DNA from: Anthonomus grandis grandis | Taxonomy: Eukaryota; Arthropoda; Insecta; Coleoptera; Curculionidae | DNA: 64,000 nt | Reading direction: 5' to 3' | NCBI RefSeq assembly: GCF_022605725.1 | Contig: NC_065567.1 | Coordinates: 27,631,127-27,695,126, forward strand | In this document: in pieces, positions 11,178 to 23,373 of the stretch | Layout of the letters: each line of letters begins with the position of its first letter | How positions within the stretch are numbered: the stretch's first letter is position 1 | Position numbers and translations under genes: made by a program | Notes under the pieces: model-generated | The model's database searches: none | Told to the model about the DNA's origin: nothing | What the model saw: the letters and a program-made list of their open reading frames with translations, nothing else

Positions 11178-14100
11178 TAGATCACGAAAATACCGGGTTA
11201 TAAGAGAATCCGAGCAGAATAAAAAAATCGAGTATTTTTTCGACCTTCCGAATTTTCCCGATAGCTCCCATAGAAGCCGAGATATCGACCTTCAAAGTTT
11301 GGGTTTTTTCATTTTTCGGGAATACCCCCCCGTATCGATTTTTTTCACCAAAAATTCATTTTTTTCGAAATCAAACTAAGTATACCAGCGTCTTATTTGG
11401 GTCACCTAGATTACGAAAACACCGGGTTATAACAGGATCCGAGCAGAACTAAGGGAATGAGAGCACTTTGAAAATCCTGAAAAAGTCGTTTTCGACGTCC
11501 GTTTTTGAGGCCAAAAATGGGCATCAAAAATGCCATATCTCAGCTATTAGAAGAGCTACGACCTTGTGGATGGTCTCGTTGGATTGAGAATGACGAAACT
11601 AAGACAAAACCGTTGGAATTTTCCCGATAACTCTCATAGAAGCCGAGATATCGACCTTCAAAGTTTGGGTTTTTTCATTTTTCGGGTATACCCCCCCGTA
11701 TCGATTTTTTTCACCAAAAATTCATTTTTTTCGAAATCAAACTAAGTATACCAGCGTCTTATTTGGGTCACCTAGATTACGAAAACACCGGGTTATAACA
11801 AGATCCGAGCAGAACTAAGGGAATGAGAGCACTTTGAAAATCCTGAAAAAGTCGTTTTCGACGTCCGATTTTGAGGCCAAAAATGGGCATCAAAAATGCC
11901 ATATCTCAGCTATTAGAAGAGCTACGACCTTGTGGATGGTCTCGTTGGATTGAGAATGACGAAACTAAGACAAAACCGTTGGAATTTTCCCGATAACTCT
12001 CATAGAAGCCGAGATATCGACCTTCAAAGTTTGGGTTTTTTCATTTTTCGGGTATACCCCCCCGTATCGATTTTTTTCACCAAAAATTCATTTTTTTCGA
12101 AATCAAACTAAGTATACCAGCGTCTTATTTGGGTCACCTAGATTACGAAAACACCGGGTTATGACAGGATCCGAGCAGAACTAAGGGAATGAGAGCACTT
12201 TGAAAATCCTGAAAAAGTCGTTTTCGACGTCGGTTTTTGAGGCCAAAAATGGGCATCAAAAATGCCATATCTCAGCTATTAGAAGAGCTACGACCTTGTG
12301 GATGGTCTCGTTGGATTGAGAATGACGAAACTAAGACAAAATCGTTGGAATTTTCCCGATAACTCTCATAGAAGCCGAGATATCGACCTTCAAAGTTTGG
12401 GTTTTTTCATTTTTCGGGTATACCCCCCCGTATCGATTTTTTTCACCAAAAATTCATTTTTTTCGAAATCAAACTAAGTATACCAGCGTCTTATTTGGGT
12501 CACCTAGATTACGAAAACACCGGGTTATAACAGGATCCGAGCAGAACTAAGGGAATGAGAGCACTTTGAAAATCCTGAAAAAGTCGTTTTCGACGTCCGT
12601 TTTTGAGGCCAAAAATGGGCATCAAAAATGCCATATCTCAGCTATTAGAAGAGCTACGACCTTGTGGATGGTCTCGTTGGATTGAGAATGACGAAACTAA
12701 GACAAAACCGTTGGAATTTTCCCGATAACTCTCATAGAAGCCGAGATATCGACCTTCAAAGTTTGGGTTTTTTCATTTTTCGGGTATACCCCCCCGTATC
12801 GATTTTTTTCACCAAAAATTCATTTTTTTCGAAATCAAACTAAGTATACCAGCGTCTTATTTGGGTCACCTAGATTACGAAAACACCGGGTTATAACAAG
12901 ATCCGAGCAGAACTAAGGGAATGAGAGCACTTTGAAAATCCTGAAAAAGTCGTTTTCGACGTCCGATTTTGAGGCCAAAAATGGGCATCAAAAATGCCAT
13001 ATCTCAGCTATTAGAAGAGCTACGACCTTGTGGATGGTCTCGTTGGATTGAGAATGACGAAACTAAGACAAAACCGTTGGAATTTTCCCGATAACTCTCA
13101 TAGAAGCCGAGATATCGACCTTCAAAGTTTGGGTTTTTTCATTTTTCGGGTATACCCCCCCGTATCGATTTTTTTCACCAAAAATTCATTTTTTTCGAAA
13201 TCAAACTAAGTATACCAGCGTCTTATTTGGGTCACCTAGATTACGAAAACACCGGGTTATGACAGGATCCGAGCAGAACTAAGGGAATGAGAGCACTTTG
13301 AAAATCCTGAAAAAGTCGTTTTCGACGTCGGTTTTTGAGGCCAAAAATGGGCATCAAAAATGCCATATCTCAGCTATTAGAAGAGCTACGACCTTGTGGA
13401 TGGTCTCGTTGGATTGAGAATGACGAAACTAAGACAAAATCGTTGGAATTTTCCCGATAACTCTCATAGAAGCCGAGATATCGACCTTCAAAGTTTGGGT
13501 TTTTTCATTTTTCGGGTATACCCCCCCGTATCGATTTTTTTCACCAAAAATTCATTTTTTTCGAAATCAAACTAAGTATACCAGCGTCTTATTTGGGTCA
13601 CCTAGATTACGAAAACACCGGGTTATAACAGGATCCGAGCAGAACTAAGGGAATGAGAGCACTTTGAAAATCCTGAAAAAGTCGTTTTCGACGTCAGATT
13701 TTGAGGCCAAAAATGGGCATCAAAAATGCCATATCTCAGCTATTAGAAGAGCTACGACCTTGTGGATGGTCTCGTTGGATTGAGAATGACGAAACTAAGA
13801 CAAAATCGTTGGAATTTTCCCGATAACTCTCATAGAAGCCGAGATATCGACCTTCAAAGTTTGGGTTTTTTCATTTTTCGGGTATACCCCCCCGTATCGA
13901 TTTTTTTCACCAAAAATTCATTTTTTTCGAAATCAAACTAAGTATACCAGCGTCTTATTTGGGTCACCTAGATTACGAAAACACCGGGTTATAACAGGAT
14001 CCGAGCAGAACTAAGGGAATGAGAGCACTTTGAAAATCCTGAAAAAGTCGTTTTCGACGTCCGATTTTGAGGCCAAAAATGGGCATCAAAAATGCCATAT

Positions 14101-17100
14101 CTCAGCTATTAGAAGAGCTACGACCTTGTGGATGGTCTCGTTGGATTGAGAATGACGAAACTAAGACAAAACCGTTGGAATTTTCCCGATAACTCTCATA
14201 GAAGCCGAGATATCGACCTTCAAAGTTTGGGTTTTTTCATTTTTCGGGTATACCCCCCCGTATCGAATTTTTTCACCAAAAATTGATTTTTTTCGAAATC
14301 AAACTAAGTATACCAGCGTCTTATTTGGGTCACCTAGATTACGAAAACACCGGGTTATAACAGGATCCGAGCAGAACTAAGGGAATGAGAGCACTTTGAA
14401 AATCCTGAAAAAGTCGTTTTCGACGTCCGTTTTTGAGGCCAAAAATGGGCATCAAAAATGCCATATCTCAGCTATTAGAAGAGCTACGACCTTGCGGATG
14501 GTCTCGTTGGATTTAGAACGACGAAACTAAGACAAAACCGTTGGAATTTTCCCGATAGCTCCCATAGAAGCCGAGATATCGACCTTCAAAGTTGGGGTTT
14601 TTTCATTTTTCGGGTATACCCCCCCGTATCGATTTTTTTCACCAAAAATTCATTTTTTTCGAAATCAAACTAAGTATACCAGCGTCTTATTTGGGTCACC
14701 TAGATTACGAAAACACCGGGTTATAACAAGATCCGAGCAGAACTAAGGGAATGAGAGCACTTTGAAAATCCTGAAAAAGTCGTTTTCGACGTCCGATTTT
14801 GAGGCCAAAAATGGGCATCAAAAATGCCATATCTCAGCTATTAGAAGAGCTACGACCTTGTGGATGGTCTCGTTGGATTGAGAATGACGAAACTAAGACA
14901 AAACCGTTGGAATTTTCCCGATAACTCTCATAGAAGCCGAGATATCGACCTTCAAAGTTTGGGTTTTTTTCATTTTTCGGGTATACCCCCCCGTATCGAT
15001 TTTTTTCACCAAAAATTCATTTTTTTCGAAATCAAACTAAGTATACCAGCGTCTTATTTGGGTCACCTAGATTACGAAAACACCGGGTTATAACAAGATC
15101 CGAGCAGAACTAAGGGAATGAGAGCACTTTGAAAATCCTGAAAAAGTCGTTTTCGACGTCCGATTTTGAGGCCAAAAATGGGCATCAAAAATGCCATATC
15201 TCAGCTATTAGAAGAGCTACGACCTTGTGGATGGTCTCGTTGGATTGAGAATGACGAAACTAAGACAAAACCGTTGGAATTTTCCCGATAACTCTCATAG
15301 AAGCCGAGATATCGACCTTCAAAGTTTGGGTTTTTTCATTTTTCGGGTATACCCCCCCGTATCGATTTTTTTCACCAAAAATTCATTTTTTTCGAAATCA
15401 AACTAAGTATACCAGCGTCTTATTTGGGTCACCTAGATTACGAAAACACCGGGTTATAACAGGATCCGAGCAGAACTAAGGGAATGAGAGCACTTTGAAA
15501 ATCCTGAAAAAGTCGTTTTCGACGTCCGTTTTTGAGGCCAAAAATGGGCATCAAAAATGCCATATCTCAGCTATTAGAAGAGCTACGACCTTGCGGATGG
15601 TCTCGTTGGATTTAGAACGACGAAACTAAGACAAAACCGTTGGAATTTTCCCGATAGCTCCCATAGAAGCCGAGATATCGACCTTCAAAGTTGGGGTTTT
15701 TTCATTTTTCGGGTATACCCCCCCGTATCGATTTTTTTCACCAAAAATTCATTTTTTTCGAAATCAAACTAAGTATACCAGCGTCTTATTTGGGTCACCT
15801 AGATTACGAAAACACCGGGTTATAACAGGATCCGAGCAGAACTAAGGGAAAGAGAGCACTTTGAAAATCCTGAAAAAGTCGTTTTCGACGTCCATTTTTG
15901 AGGCCAAAAATGGGCATCAAAAATGCCATATCTCAGCTATTAGAAGAGCTACGACCTTGTGGATGGTCTCGTTGGATTGAGAATGACGAAACTAAGACAA
16001 AACCGTTGGAATTTTCCCGATAACTCTCATAGAAGCCGAGATATCGACCTTCAAAGTTTGGGTTTTTTCATTTTTCGGGTATACCCCCCCGTATCGAATT
16101 TTTTCACCAAAAATTGATTTTTTTCGAAATCAAACTAAGTATACCAGCGTCTTATTTGGGTCACCTAGATTACGAAAACACCGGGTTATAACAGGATCCG
16201 AGCAGAACTAAGGGAATGAGAGCACTTTGAAAATCCTGAAAAAGTCGTTTTCGACGTCCGTTTTTGAGGCCAAAAATGGGCATCAAAAATGCCATATCTC
16301 AGCTATTAGAAGAGCTACGACCTTGCGGATGGTCTCGTTGGATTTAGAACGACGAAACTAAGACAAAACCGTTGGAATTTTCCCGATAGCTCCCATAGAA
16401 GCCGAGATATCGACCTTCAAAGTTTGGGTTTTTTCATTTTTCGGGTATACCCCCCCGTATCGATTTTTTTCACCAAAAATTCATTTTTTTCGAAATCAAA
16501 CTAAGTATACCAGCGTGTTATTTGGGTCACCTAGATTACGAAAACACCGGGTTATAACAGGATCCGAGCAGAACTAAGGGAATGAGAGCACTTTGAAAAT
16601 CCTGAAAAAGTCGTTTTCGACGTCCGTTTTTGAGGCCAAAAATGGGCATCAAAAATGCCATATCTCAGCTATTAGAAGAGCTACGACCTTGCGGATGGTC
16701 TCGTTGGATTTAGAACGACGAAACTAAGACAAAACCGTTGGAATTTTCCCGATAGCTCTCATAGAAGCCGAGATATCGACCTTCAAAGTTAGGGTTTTTT
16801 CATTTTTCGGGTATACCCCCCCGTATCGAATTTTTTCACCAAAAATTGATTTTTTTCGAAATCAAACTAAGTATACCAGCGTGTTATTTGGGTCACCTAG
16901 ATTACGAAAACACCGGGTTATAACAGGATCCGAGCAGAACTAAGGGAATGAGAGCACTTTGAAAATCCTGAAAAAGTCGTTTTCGACGTCCGTTTTTGAG
17001 GCCAAAAATGGGCATCAAAAATGCCATATCTCAGCTATTAGAAGAGCTACGACCTTGTGGATGGTCTCGTTGGATTGAGAATGACGAAACTAAGACAAAA

Positions 17101-17263
17101 CCGTTGGAATTTTCCCGATAGCTCCCATAGAAGCCGAGATATCGACCTCCAAAGTTTGGGTTTTTTCATTTTTCGGGTATAGGAAAAAGTCGTTTTCGAC
17201 GCCCGTTTTGAGGCCAAAAATGGGCATCAAAAATGCCATATCTCGGCTATTAGAAGAGCTACG
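11178..17263 (+). repeat. Satellite array 1, 366-bp monomer, about 16.5 copies
   Basis: The marker GATCCGAGCAGAACTAAGG recurs at 11436, 11802, 12168, 12534, 12900, 13266, 13632, 13998, 14364, 14730, 15097, 15463, 15829, 16195, 16561 and 16927: steps of 366, with one of 367 caused by an extra T near 14968. Copies are nearly identical. The first monomer (from 11178) is degenerate and shortened, and the last breaks off near 17180 with a partial copy to about 17263, as expected at array edges. Diagnostic variants group the monomers in threes. Each monomer carries an internal inverted repeat. Short open frames inside it, such as 14860-15093, are by-products and are not annotated as genes. Confidence 0.95.
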
Positions 17264-19961
17264 GTCAATGTCAAGACCGTCATTTCTGTCAGCTTCCTGT
17301 CAATTTGTCAACGTTTCTAATCCCTACAACACAAACTTCATACTTTTGAATAAAACAAGATTTCTTTCCAGAGAATGGTCCATGTCATTGTATCAGCGAG
17401 TGCATATTGGAAATTGAATCCAGGCAATATCGGGGCTAAGCAATAGCGTTCATGTGACGATGCATAAACACCCCGGCGCGGTGCATCGGTGCAACCACCC
17501 TTGCTCGCCTCCTCACGCAACCCTCTCCACCCCTGCCCCTTCCCATTCAATATGTGACAGGCCTGTTTGCCGAATGAGAACGGATTATTCGGACCTGTCG
17601 GCTGAAATTCATTTGCTTTGTGCACAGTGAAAGAACTGTTTTTGCCCGGTTTTATTAGCAACTCACCGGACTGTCAAAATGCCAATTATCGGTTAATTGC
17701 GATTTAACGCCATTTTGCTTCTGTACCATTGCAACAACTAATTAGCCCTATTTTTCTTTTTTTTTTTATGCACTTGCCACAATGCGATTTTATTCGTGCT
17801 TTTGACACCTCAATCGGATATTTCAGCACCATGCTTTTATGGCTTCATACAGTTTTTTTTTAAAACTGTATTGAAATTATTTTTTCAGGAGTAAACATAC
17901 CCGCGTGGTACGACGCCGTGGTAGACGTACTCACTTGAATAACGTATTTGAATAATATATCGATCAAATAATACGTCTGCGCAAGCAAGAAGTTAGGTTA
18001 GGTAACTCGATCAGCTGTCAAACCAACCTCGTGAGTACGCGATGACGATATATTTGTACTCGAACTTGTGGTTATGTTACGAGCTGTTTAACGAAATTAA
18101 TAAATGAATCCAGTTTGTGGTGCTTTCCAGGTATGTTTTTATTATGTTTTTGTTGCGTTAACCATACACACAGGGTCCATTTGCGAGCTTAACCATTGAA
18201 ATCCGGGTTATTAATTGAAGTACAATCAGGTCGGTTTATTGGAGCCCCACATTTGTCTAAAAAAAAAACCATCGAGGTTGGTTCGAGGTTTGTTAAGAAT
18301 GTGCGCAAGTGAGGGTGCGTACGGGGAAAATGTGGCATGTTTTCATTTTTCTACGGAATATTATATTTTGTTGATATTGGGTGTCTCGTTAATGAATGAA
18401 TCAATACACGAATCTCATCAAATACAACACAATTGAAGCGCATATGAAGAATACTTAGATACATATCATCCATTTTCTCCAAGAAAACAAAACAAAGGCA
18501 TTTTGTCAGGTCTAGGCCTGATGATGTTCCAATAGGAGCAAAACACATGTAGCTTATGAGAATTATATATATTTAATGAGACCCTGACTTTGTGTTTTTA
18601 CCATTAAACAAATTCGTTGACATGTTACAATGACAGGTGCCTGTTTATCGAAAATTCCAAAGAATGGCCCAACGAAAGGCAAACTGTTGCGGCATTCAGT
18701 TTCGCCAAACTTATTTGAACAATACTTTCATAAAAGCATCATTTAGATAATGAACCAACATCGCATCCATACAGGCTCTTGTCCAGAGTAGACCAATATG
18801 ATCCCATATTTAATTTGCATATGAATAGAGTATAGAGCAAATATGATTTTGGGCATCCTGGTGCGGAGTAAGTGCTTTTGTTGCGGGGGTCATATTTGAA
18901 AATGATACTTTCCTTTTTTTATTCATCGAAAATAAAGGATAGCCTGCTTCACTTGTTTGTTATTTACGTTTGAAGAATGTTATAAATAAAATGGTAAACC
19001 GATAATGGGAGAATGCGGCCTTGAAATTGTATTATGGGAACGAATTTAATTCACCAACAACTTCGGTTGATAAGAGAATAATTTCCCAGGAATTATTTAG
19101 AAAAAAGAGTGTCAGCAAAAATGCATTGAGCAGAATGTTTAATCGGCAATATCAATATCGCTAATTTTATTGCTTCTTTGTTATCGACGAATCACGTAGA
19201 CCAATCCTCGGTGGGGGTTTTTGGTTCAGGTTTAGTCTTGACTAAGCTCCAAAGTGGACCGGTTGGGCTTCAAGACTTAACTTTTTTTTTTTTTTTGAAC
19301 ATTTTTGGTTAGTGAGGGTGGACTAAAAGAGTGTTGTGGTGAAGATCAACAGAGATTTTTGTCAAGGTAGGGGTGTTTTTGATTTTTTTTTTGAGGTTCA
19401 CTGTTGGTGTTTTTTTTTTAACTTATTAGTGCATGAATTTGAAAACAAAGCCAAAATTATTATTATTTTTAGATTTTTTTTATTGCAGAAGTAAAAAAAT
19501 TAAAATATTTTTTTTAAATATTTTTGGTATAAAATGTGTAATGTAAATTAAGGGATGCCATGCAATAAAAAAATATTTAGTATGGTATGTGGCAATACAA
19601 AATTAAGCTTTTCTTTACAATAAGAACATGATATTCTATCAGTTTGAGAATACGTAATTGATTAAATTTATCAAATCTCGAGTAAAGTTGATTGAGTTTT
19701 TCCCTTTTTATACTTCACTTTATATGAATGAAGTAACACTAGTGCTAAGTTTTTTCGAAATAAGTTTTAGTTTTATATTATTCCAGTTTGAGCAACATTT
19801 ATTTTAGATTTAGTTTCCCTACAGTAGTATTGTGTATAGGTTTATTAGCATTAAGCGACTACAAGATTTTCAGATGAAACAAGGTGTCATGAGATCCTGA
19901 TTTTTCTGCTCGATTCCCTTTCAGTGTTTCTTATGTCATTTTGGAAATAAATTTGAAAGTA
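17264..19961. other. Unique DNA, no gene established
   Basis: 17400-17660 is noticeably GC-rich and open on the minus strand for 107 codons (17338-17661), but the peptide has no recognisable motif and I see no splice sites supporting it. A short TTAGG-like pair sits near 17992. The rest is AT-rich with several long T runs (19280-19520). Confidence 0.4.
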
Positions 19962-20339
19962 CCGTACCGGGGCTACTTTGTGCAGGTTTTGAGGCATTTT
20001 TGATTCTAGGCGCTGCATTTATAATCGAATCAATTTGAAAAAAATCAAGAGTAACAATACGGGTCATACTTATAACCTGCCTTAAAATAGAGTTTTTACA
20101 ATAAACCATTTTCGAAAAAAAAATTAAAAAGATGGGTGCCAAAGCAGCCCTATGTTTGGGGTTACATTGGCACCCAAACGGAAATCTGAATAAACATAAT
20201 GTAGGCCCATCCTGAGGTTACTTTGGCACCAAATTAGGCTTTTTTTTAGTTTTTAAATAAAACATTCAATATTTTAAATGAAATTTCTATATTCTTAAAC
20301 TAACAAATAATATTTTTCTAATATTTGGCACAGTAAAAG

Positions 20340-21964
20340 AAAGGAACTAAATCAAAATAACATAAATACTTCATATGCCTCACAGGTAAAATATTTTTCT
20401 TTGGATCCCTCGTTACAAATACCACAGTTCCATTTAAAGCAACCATTGCATAGAATCCAGTCTGGTCCAGTATAACCAGACCAATAAGCAGCACAAATTC
20501 CGCATTCGTCTTTATTGTGGGTACTTGAGGATGATGGTAAATTGACATCTTTTAATGTCGATTTTTAAAAAAAATTTGCCTTTCCCTTTTCCCGCAATCT
20601 TCTTTTTGTCATTATTTTCATTTTCGATTAGTTTTTCCTTGTCTTGCTCCTCTTTAGTTTCTTCACAATCGACTTCTTTGCCGGGAATAATTTTTCGTCC
20701 CCGCTTTCGTTTAGGGTTAGTGTTTGATTGTCCACGTATCTCCTGAAGAAACTCTAATAAACGATCATTCAAAATATCACTCGTAGATGCATCAATTGGA
20801 GTTTGAAGGCTGCTGCGTATCATATGGACAAATTCCGGTGGCACGAAATCCGGATTTTAAATTGTCTTCTACTCTTTCCTGTAGAGATCTCCACAAGCGA
20901 TCCAGAAGATTCGGAAAGTGTTCTTTAGGCAGAGTGCCTTTTACGCGACTGGTCTTTCTTCAATCGTCTAAAATAGCCCTCCATTTCTTTTTCATGGGAG
21001 CAAAGAAAGCCACGTCCAAAGGCTGCATAAAGTGAGAGACAGCCAAATAAATATTATTTTCTTTAGCAGCTTTTACCACGGTTGGAGAAAAATGTGAGGC
21101 TAGGTTATCACCTAAAAGAACAGCTGATTCACCATTACAATTTTCTTTGACGTGGGGCAGCAACAGTTTAAAAAACCATACCTCAAAGAGATTCATATCG
21201 AACCATCCACTGCTGCTGTTATTATAAACTGCCCCTAGAGGGCCACCAACAGTCCAATTTTTGTAAATGTTGTTGGCTTTATAGACTACCATTGCTGGTA
21301 GTAGGATTCCAGACCATTACACTTATTGCTGAACGCGAAAGTTCTTGAACCATTTTAAATCTTTTAGTACCCCTAATCTGTAGTCTGTGAAATTAGTCTC
21401 ATCATAGTTAAACACTTGTTTCGCAGAACTGGACTCCAGAAGAGGTTTAATGTTATCGAAAAACTCCATTATATCAGCGTGCCCAACCGAAGCACGTGCA
21501 CGCTTAACATTAGATGCCAATCGAATGCTAATATTATTTCTGGTAATAAATTTTTTAATAAAGTCGGGTCCTGGTCTATTGTTGGGCCATCCAGGAATAT
21601 TTCTGCCTTGTTTTGTAACATATTTTTGCACGATTTCTCTGATGGTGTCAGTAACAGTAACGGGAAAACCCCAATCTGCTACCTGGTTGATGGTCTCTGA
21701 AATTAGCCTCTCCTCCTGTTGGGTAAGGATGGTGGGGTGACCTACACGACCCTCATGTTTCGCAAACAGCTTATTCTGAAGAGTGCCTCTAGATATTTTC
21801 CATGTTTTAGAAGCTCGTACTTGTGACATCCTCTCTTCCCTAACAGCTTGCAATGCATTCGCTAAATTTTGTTCCGTGTAGTTTTTATAGGGCCTCGATC
21901 CAGGCAACCTACTATAATTTCGCGCCGCGGAACATACCGACCTGTCTGAAGAACTCTCGGACAT
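20340..21964 (-). pseudogene. Pogo-like transposase (HTH, DDE and zinc-finger parts), frameshifted
   Basis: The start at 21964 opens MSESSSDRSVCSAARNYSR. An N-terminal psq/CENP-B-type helix-turn-helix region follows (YTEQNLANALQAVREERMS, then ASKTWKISRGTLQNKLFAK), then a second HTH part (EERLISETINQVADWGFPV). The DDE_1 domain retains all three acids: FNYDETNFTD, VLLGDNLASHFS and FMQPLDVAFFAPMKKKW. A frameshift near 21300-21320 separates the first from the other two. The segment 20512-20844 is a lysine- and glutamate-rich linker. The C-terminus, read in the shifted frame around 20366-20513, has a cysteine pattern DECGICAAY, DWILCNGCFKWNCGIC that resembles the PHD/treble-clef tail of insect pogo transposases. 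At least two frameshifts make it a pseudogene. Confidence 0.85.
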
Positions 21965-21992
21965 TGAATATTAAAAAATTAAAACTAGACAA

Positions 21993-23292
21993 GGCTTTTG
22001 ATCGGCTGGATCACGGTTTGCTGGTACGGAAGCTGGTTTTGGCTGGATTTCATCCTTGTCTGGTGGAGTTCTTCATCTCATATTTGACTGGCAGGGTTCA
22101 GTATGTTGAATTTAATGGTTTTGGGTCTGAGTATTACATGGCTTCGAGTGGTGCGCCCCAAGGCAGTAACCTCGCCCCAATGCTGTTTGATCTATTTATT
22201 AATGATTTAGTTGATTGTATGGAGAGTTTCTGTCTTTTATTCGCTGATGATCTGAAGTTATTTCGTATCATTCGTACTATGCTGGACTGCCTGAAGCTGC
22301 AAGAGGACATGAATAGGGTCTTTGAATGGTGTGAAAGAAATAAACTACCCCTAAACTGTGACAAATGTCAAAAATTCTTCATGAAGAGATTTTATACCCA
22401 TATATATTGAGTGGTTCTCAGTTGCTAGACTGTTCTTCAGTGAAGTAGATAAGAGGCTCACATTCAACCAGCATGTAGCACAGGTCACTGGTTCAGCCTT
22501 AAAATCCCTCGGGTTTATAGTCCACTTCTCAATTTAAGAATATATTATCCAGCTTGACTGTATTGTACAATTCATTAGTAAAGTCTAAATTAATGTATGG
22601 CTCTATGTTGTGGTTCCCCATCTATGATGTTCATGTTAACAGACTGGAGTATGTACAGCGCAGATTCTTAAAGTTACTTTCTGTTAAGTTGGATGGAGTA
22701 TATCCAGTAAGAGGTGTGGAACAGGAGCACCTGCTGAATAGATTCAACTATTTGTCACTAAAGCAAAATACTATTCTCTCTAGTCAGAAATTTTTATATA
22801 AACTTTGCAATAATAAAATTGATTGTTCTGAGCTCTTAGAGAGGCTACCTCTATTTGTTCCTCCTGCCAATACAAGGAGGCACCATATATTTTATTCCTC
22901 TCTTAACTTAACAAATCTGTCCAGCAAAGCTCCACTGTGCCGTGCTTGTACATGGTATAATCAGATGAATGCTATAGATATCGACATCTTTAGCAGCACT
23001 GAATATGTTTTTAAAAAAAGGATGTGTTCCTCTCCTAATTTGAATGATACCTGATTATTTTTCTGTGATTGTTATCATTTGGTTAGTGTGTCTTATATTC
23101 TTACAATTATGCTATTGTTTTAAATTTTAGATTTTGTTATCACTCTATATTGGATCTTATATTATTTTTTTTGTACTACTTATTTAAGGTGCTTATAACT
23201 TGTACTGTTTTAATTTTAATTATTTCGATTGTCTTGATCGTAATTGGGAATTTTCCTGTTGGACAATAAACTATTTGAATTTGAATTTGAAT
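21993..23292 (+). mobile_element. 5'-truncated Jockey-like LINE nested in the pogo element
   Basis: A target-site duplication TAGACAA (21986-21992 and 23293-23299) brackets it exactly. The sequence starts inside RT motif A (KAFDRLDH) and continues with SSGAPQGSNLAPMLFDLFIN and the catalytic box LFADDLKLF to a stop at 22408. After a frameshifted stretch, 22554-23054 encodes the C-terminal part (KLMYGSMLWFPIYDVHVNRL, GVYPVRGVEQEHLLNRFNY). The 3' end reads TTTTCCTGTTGGACAATAAA followed by a TTTGAA-repeat tail. It is sense-oriented against the minus-strand pogo gene, so it landed after the pogo insertion. It resembles the LINE at 5.6-7.06 kb. It lacks the first catalytic Asp and the endonuclease. 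Confidence 0.9.
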
Positions 23293-23373
23293 TAGACAAA
23301 CAAGCCTAATATAACAGAGGCGCGCACGCTCTGCCAAAGTTACCCCGTGTGCCAAAGTAGCCCCGTTTTACGG

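Larger units (their letters stand above)
19962..23373 (-). mobile_element. Pogo/Tigger-like DNA transposon, interrupted by a LINE
   Basis: The ends are CCGTACCGGGGCTACTTTG on the left and, in reverse complement, CCGTAAAACGGGGCTACTTT on the right. TA flanks both ends (19960-19961 and 23374-23375), matching the pogo/Tc1/mariner TA target. The transposase is on the minus strand from 21964 down to about 20340. A 1300-bp LINE (21993-23292) lies in the region upstream of the start codon; without it and one target copy the element is about 2.1 kb, normal for the family. Sixteen-base sequences resembling the end (TGCCAAAGTAGCCCCG type) recur inside both ends. Confidence 0.9.

Noticed and set aside
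14860..15093. 77-codon open frame inside satellite array 1
   Set aside because: It exists only because one monomer has an extra T near 14968; the neighbouring monomers do not share it.
17338..17661. 107-codon minus-strand open frame in GC-rich DNA
   Set aside because: No recognisable motif or splice context, and the composition alone can keep a frame open. Described as unique DNA.
17992..18003. Telomeric TTAGG repeat
   Set aside because: Only about two units, expected by chance.
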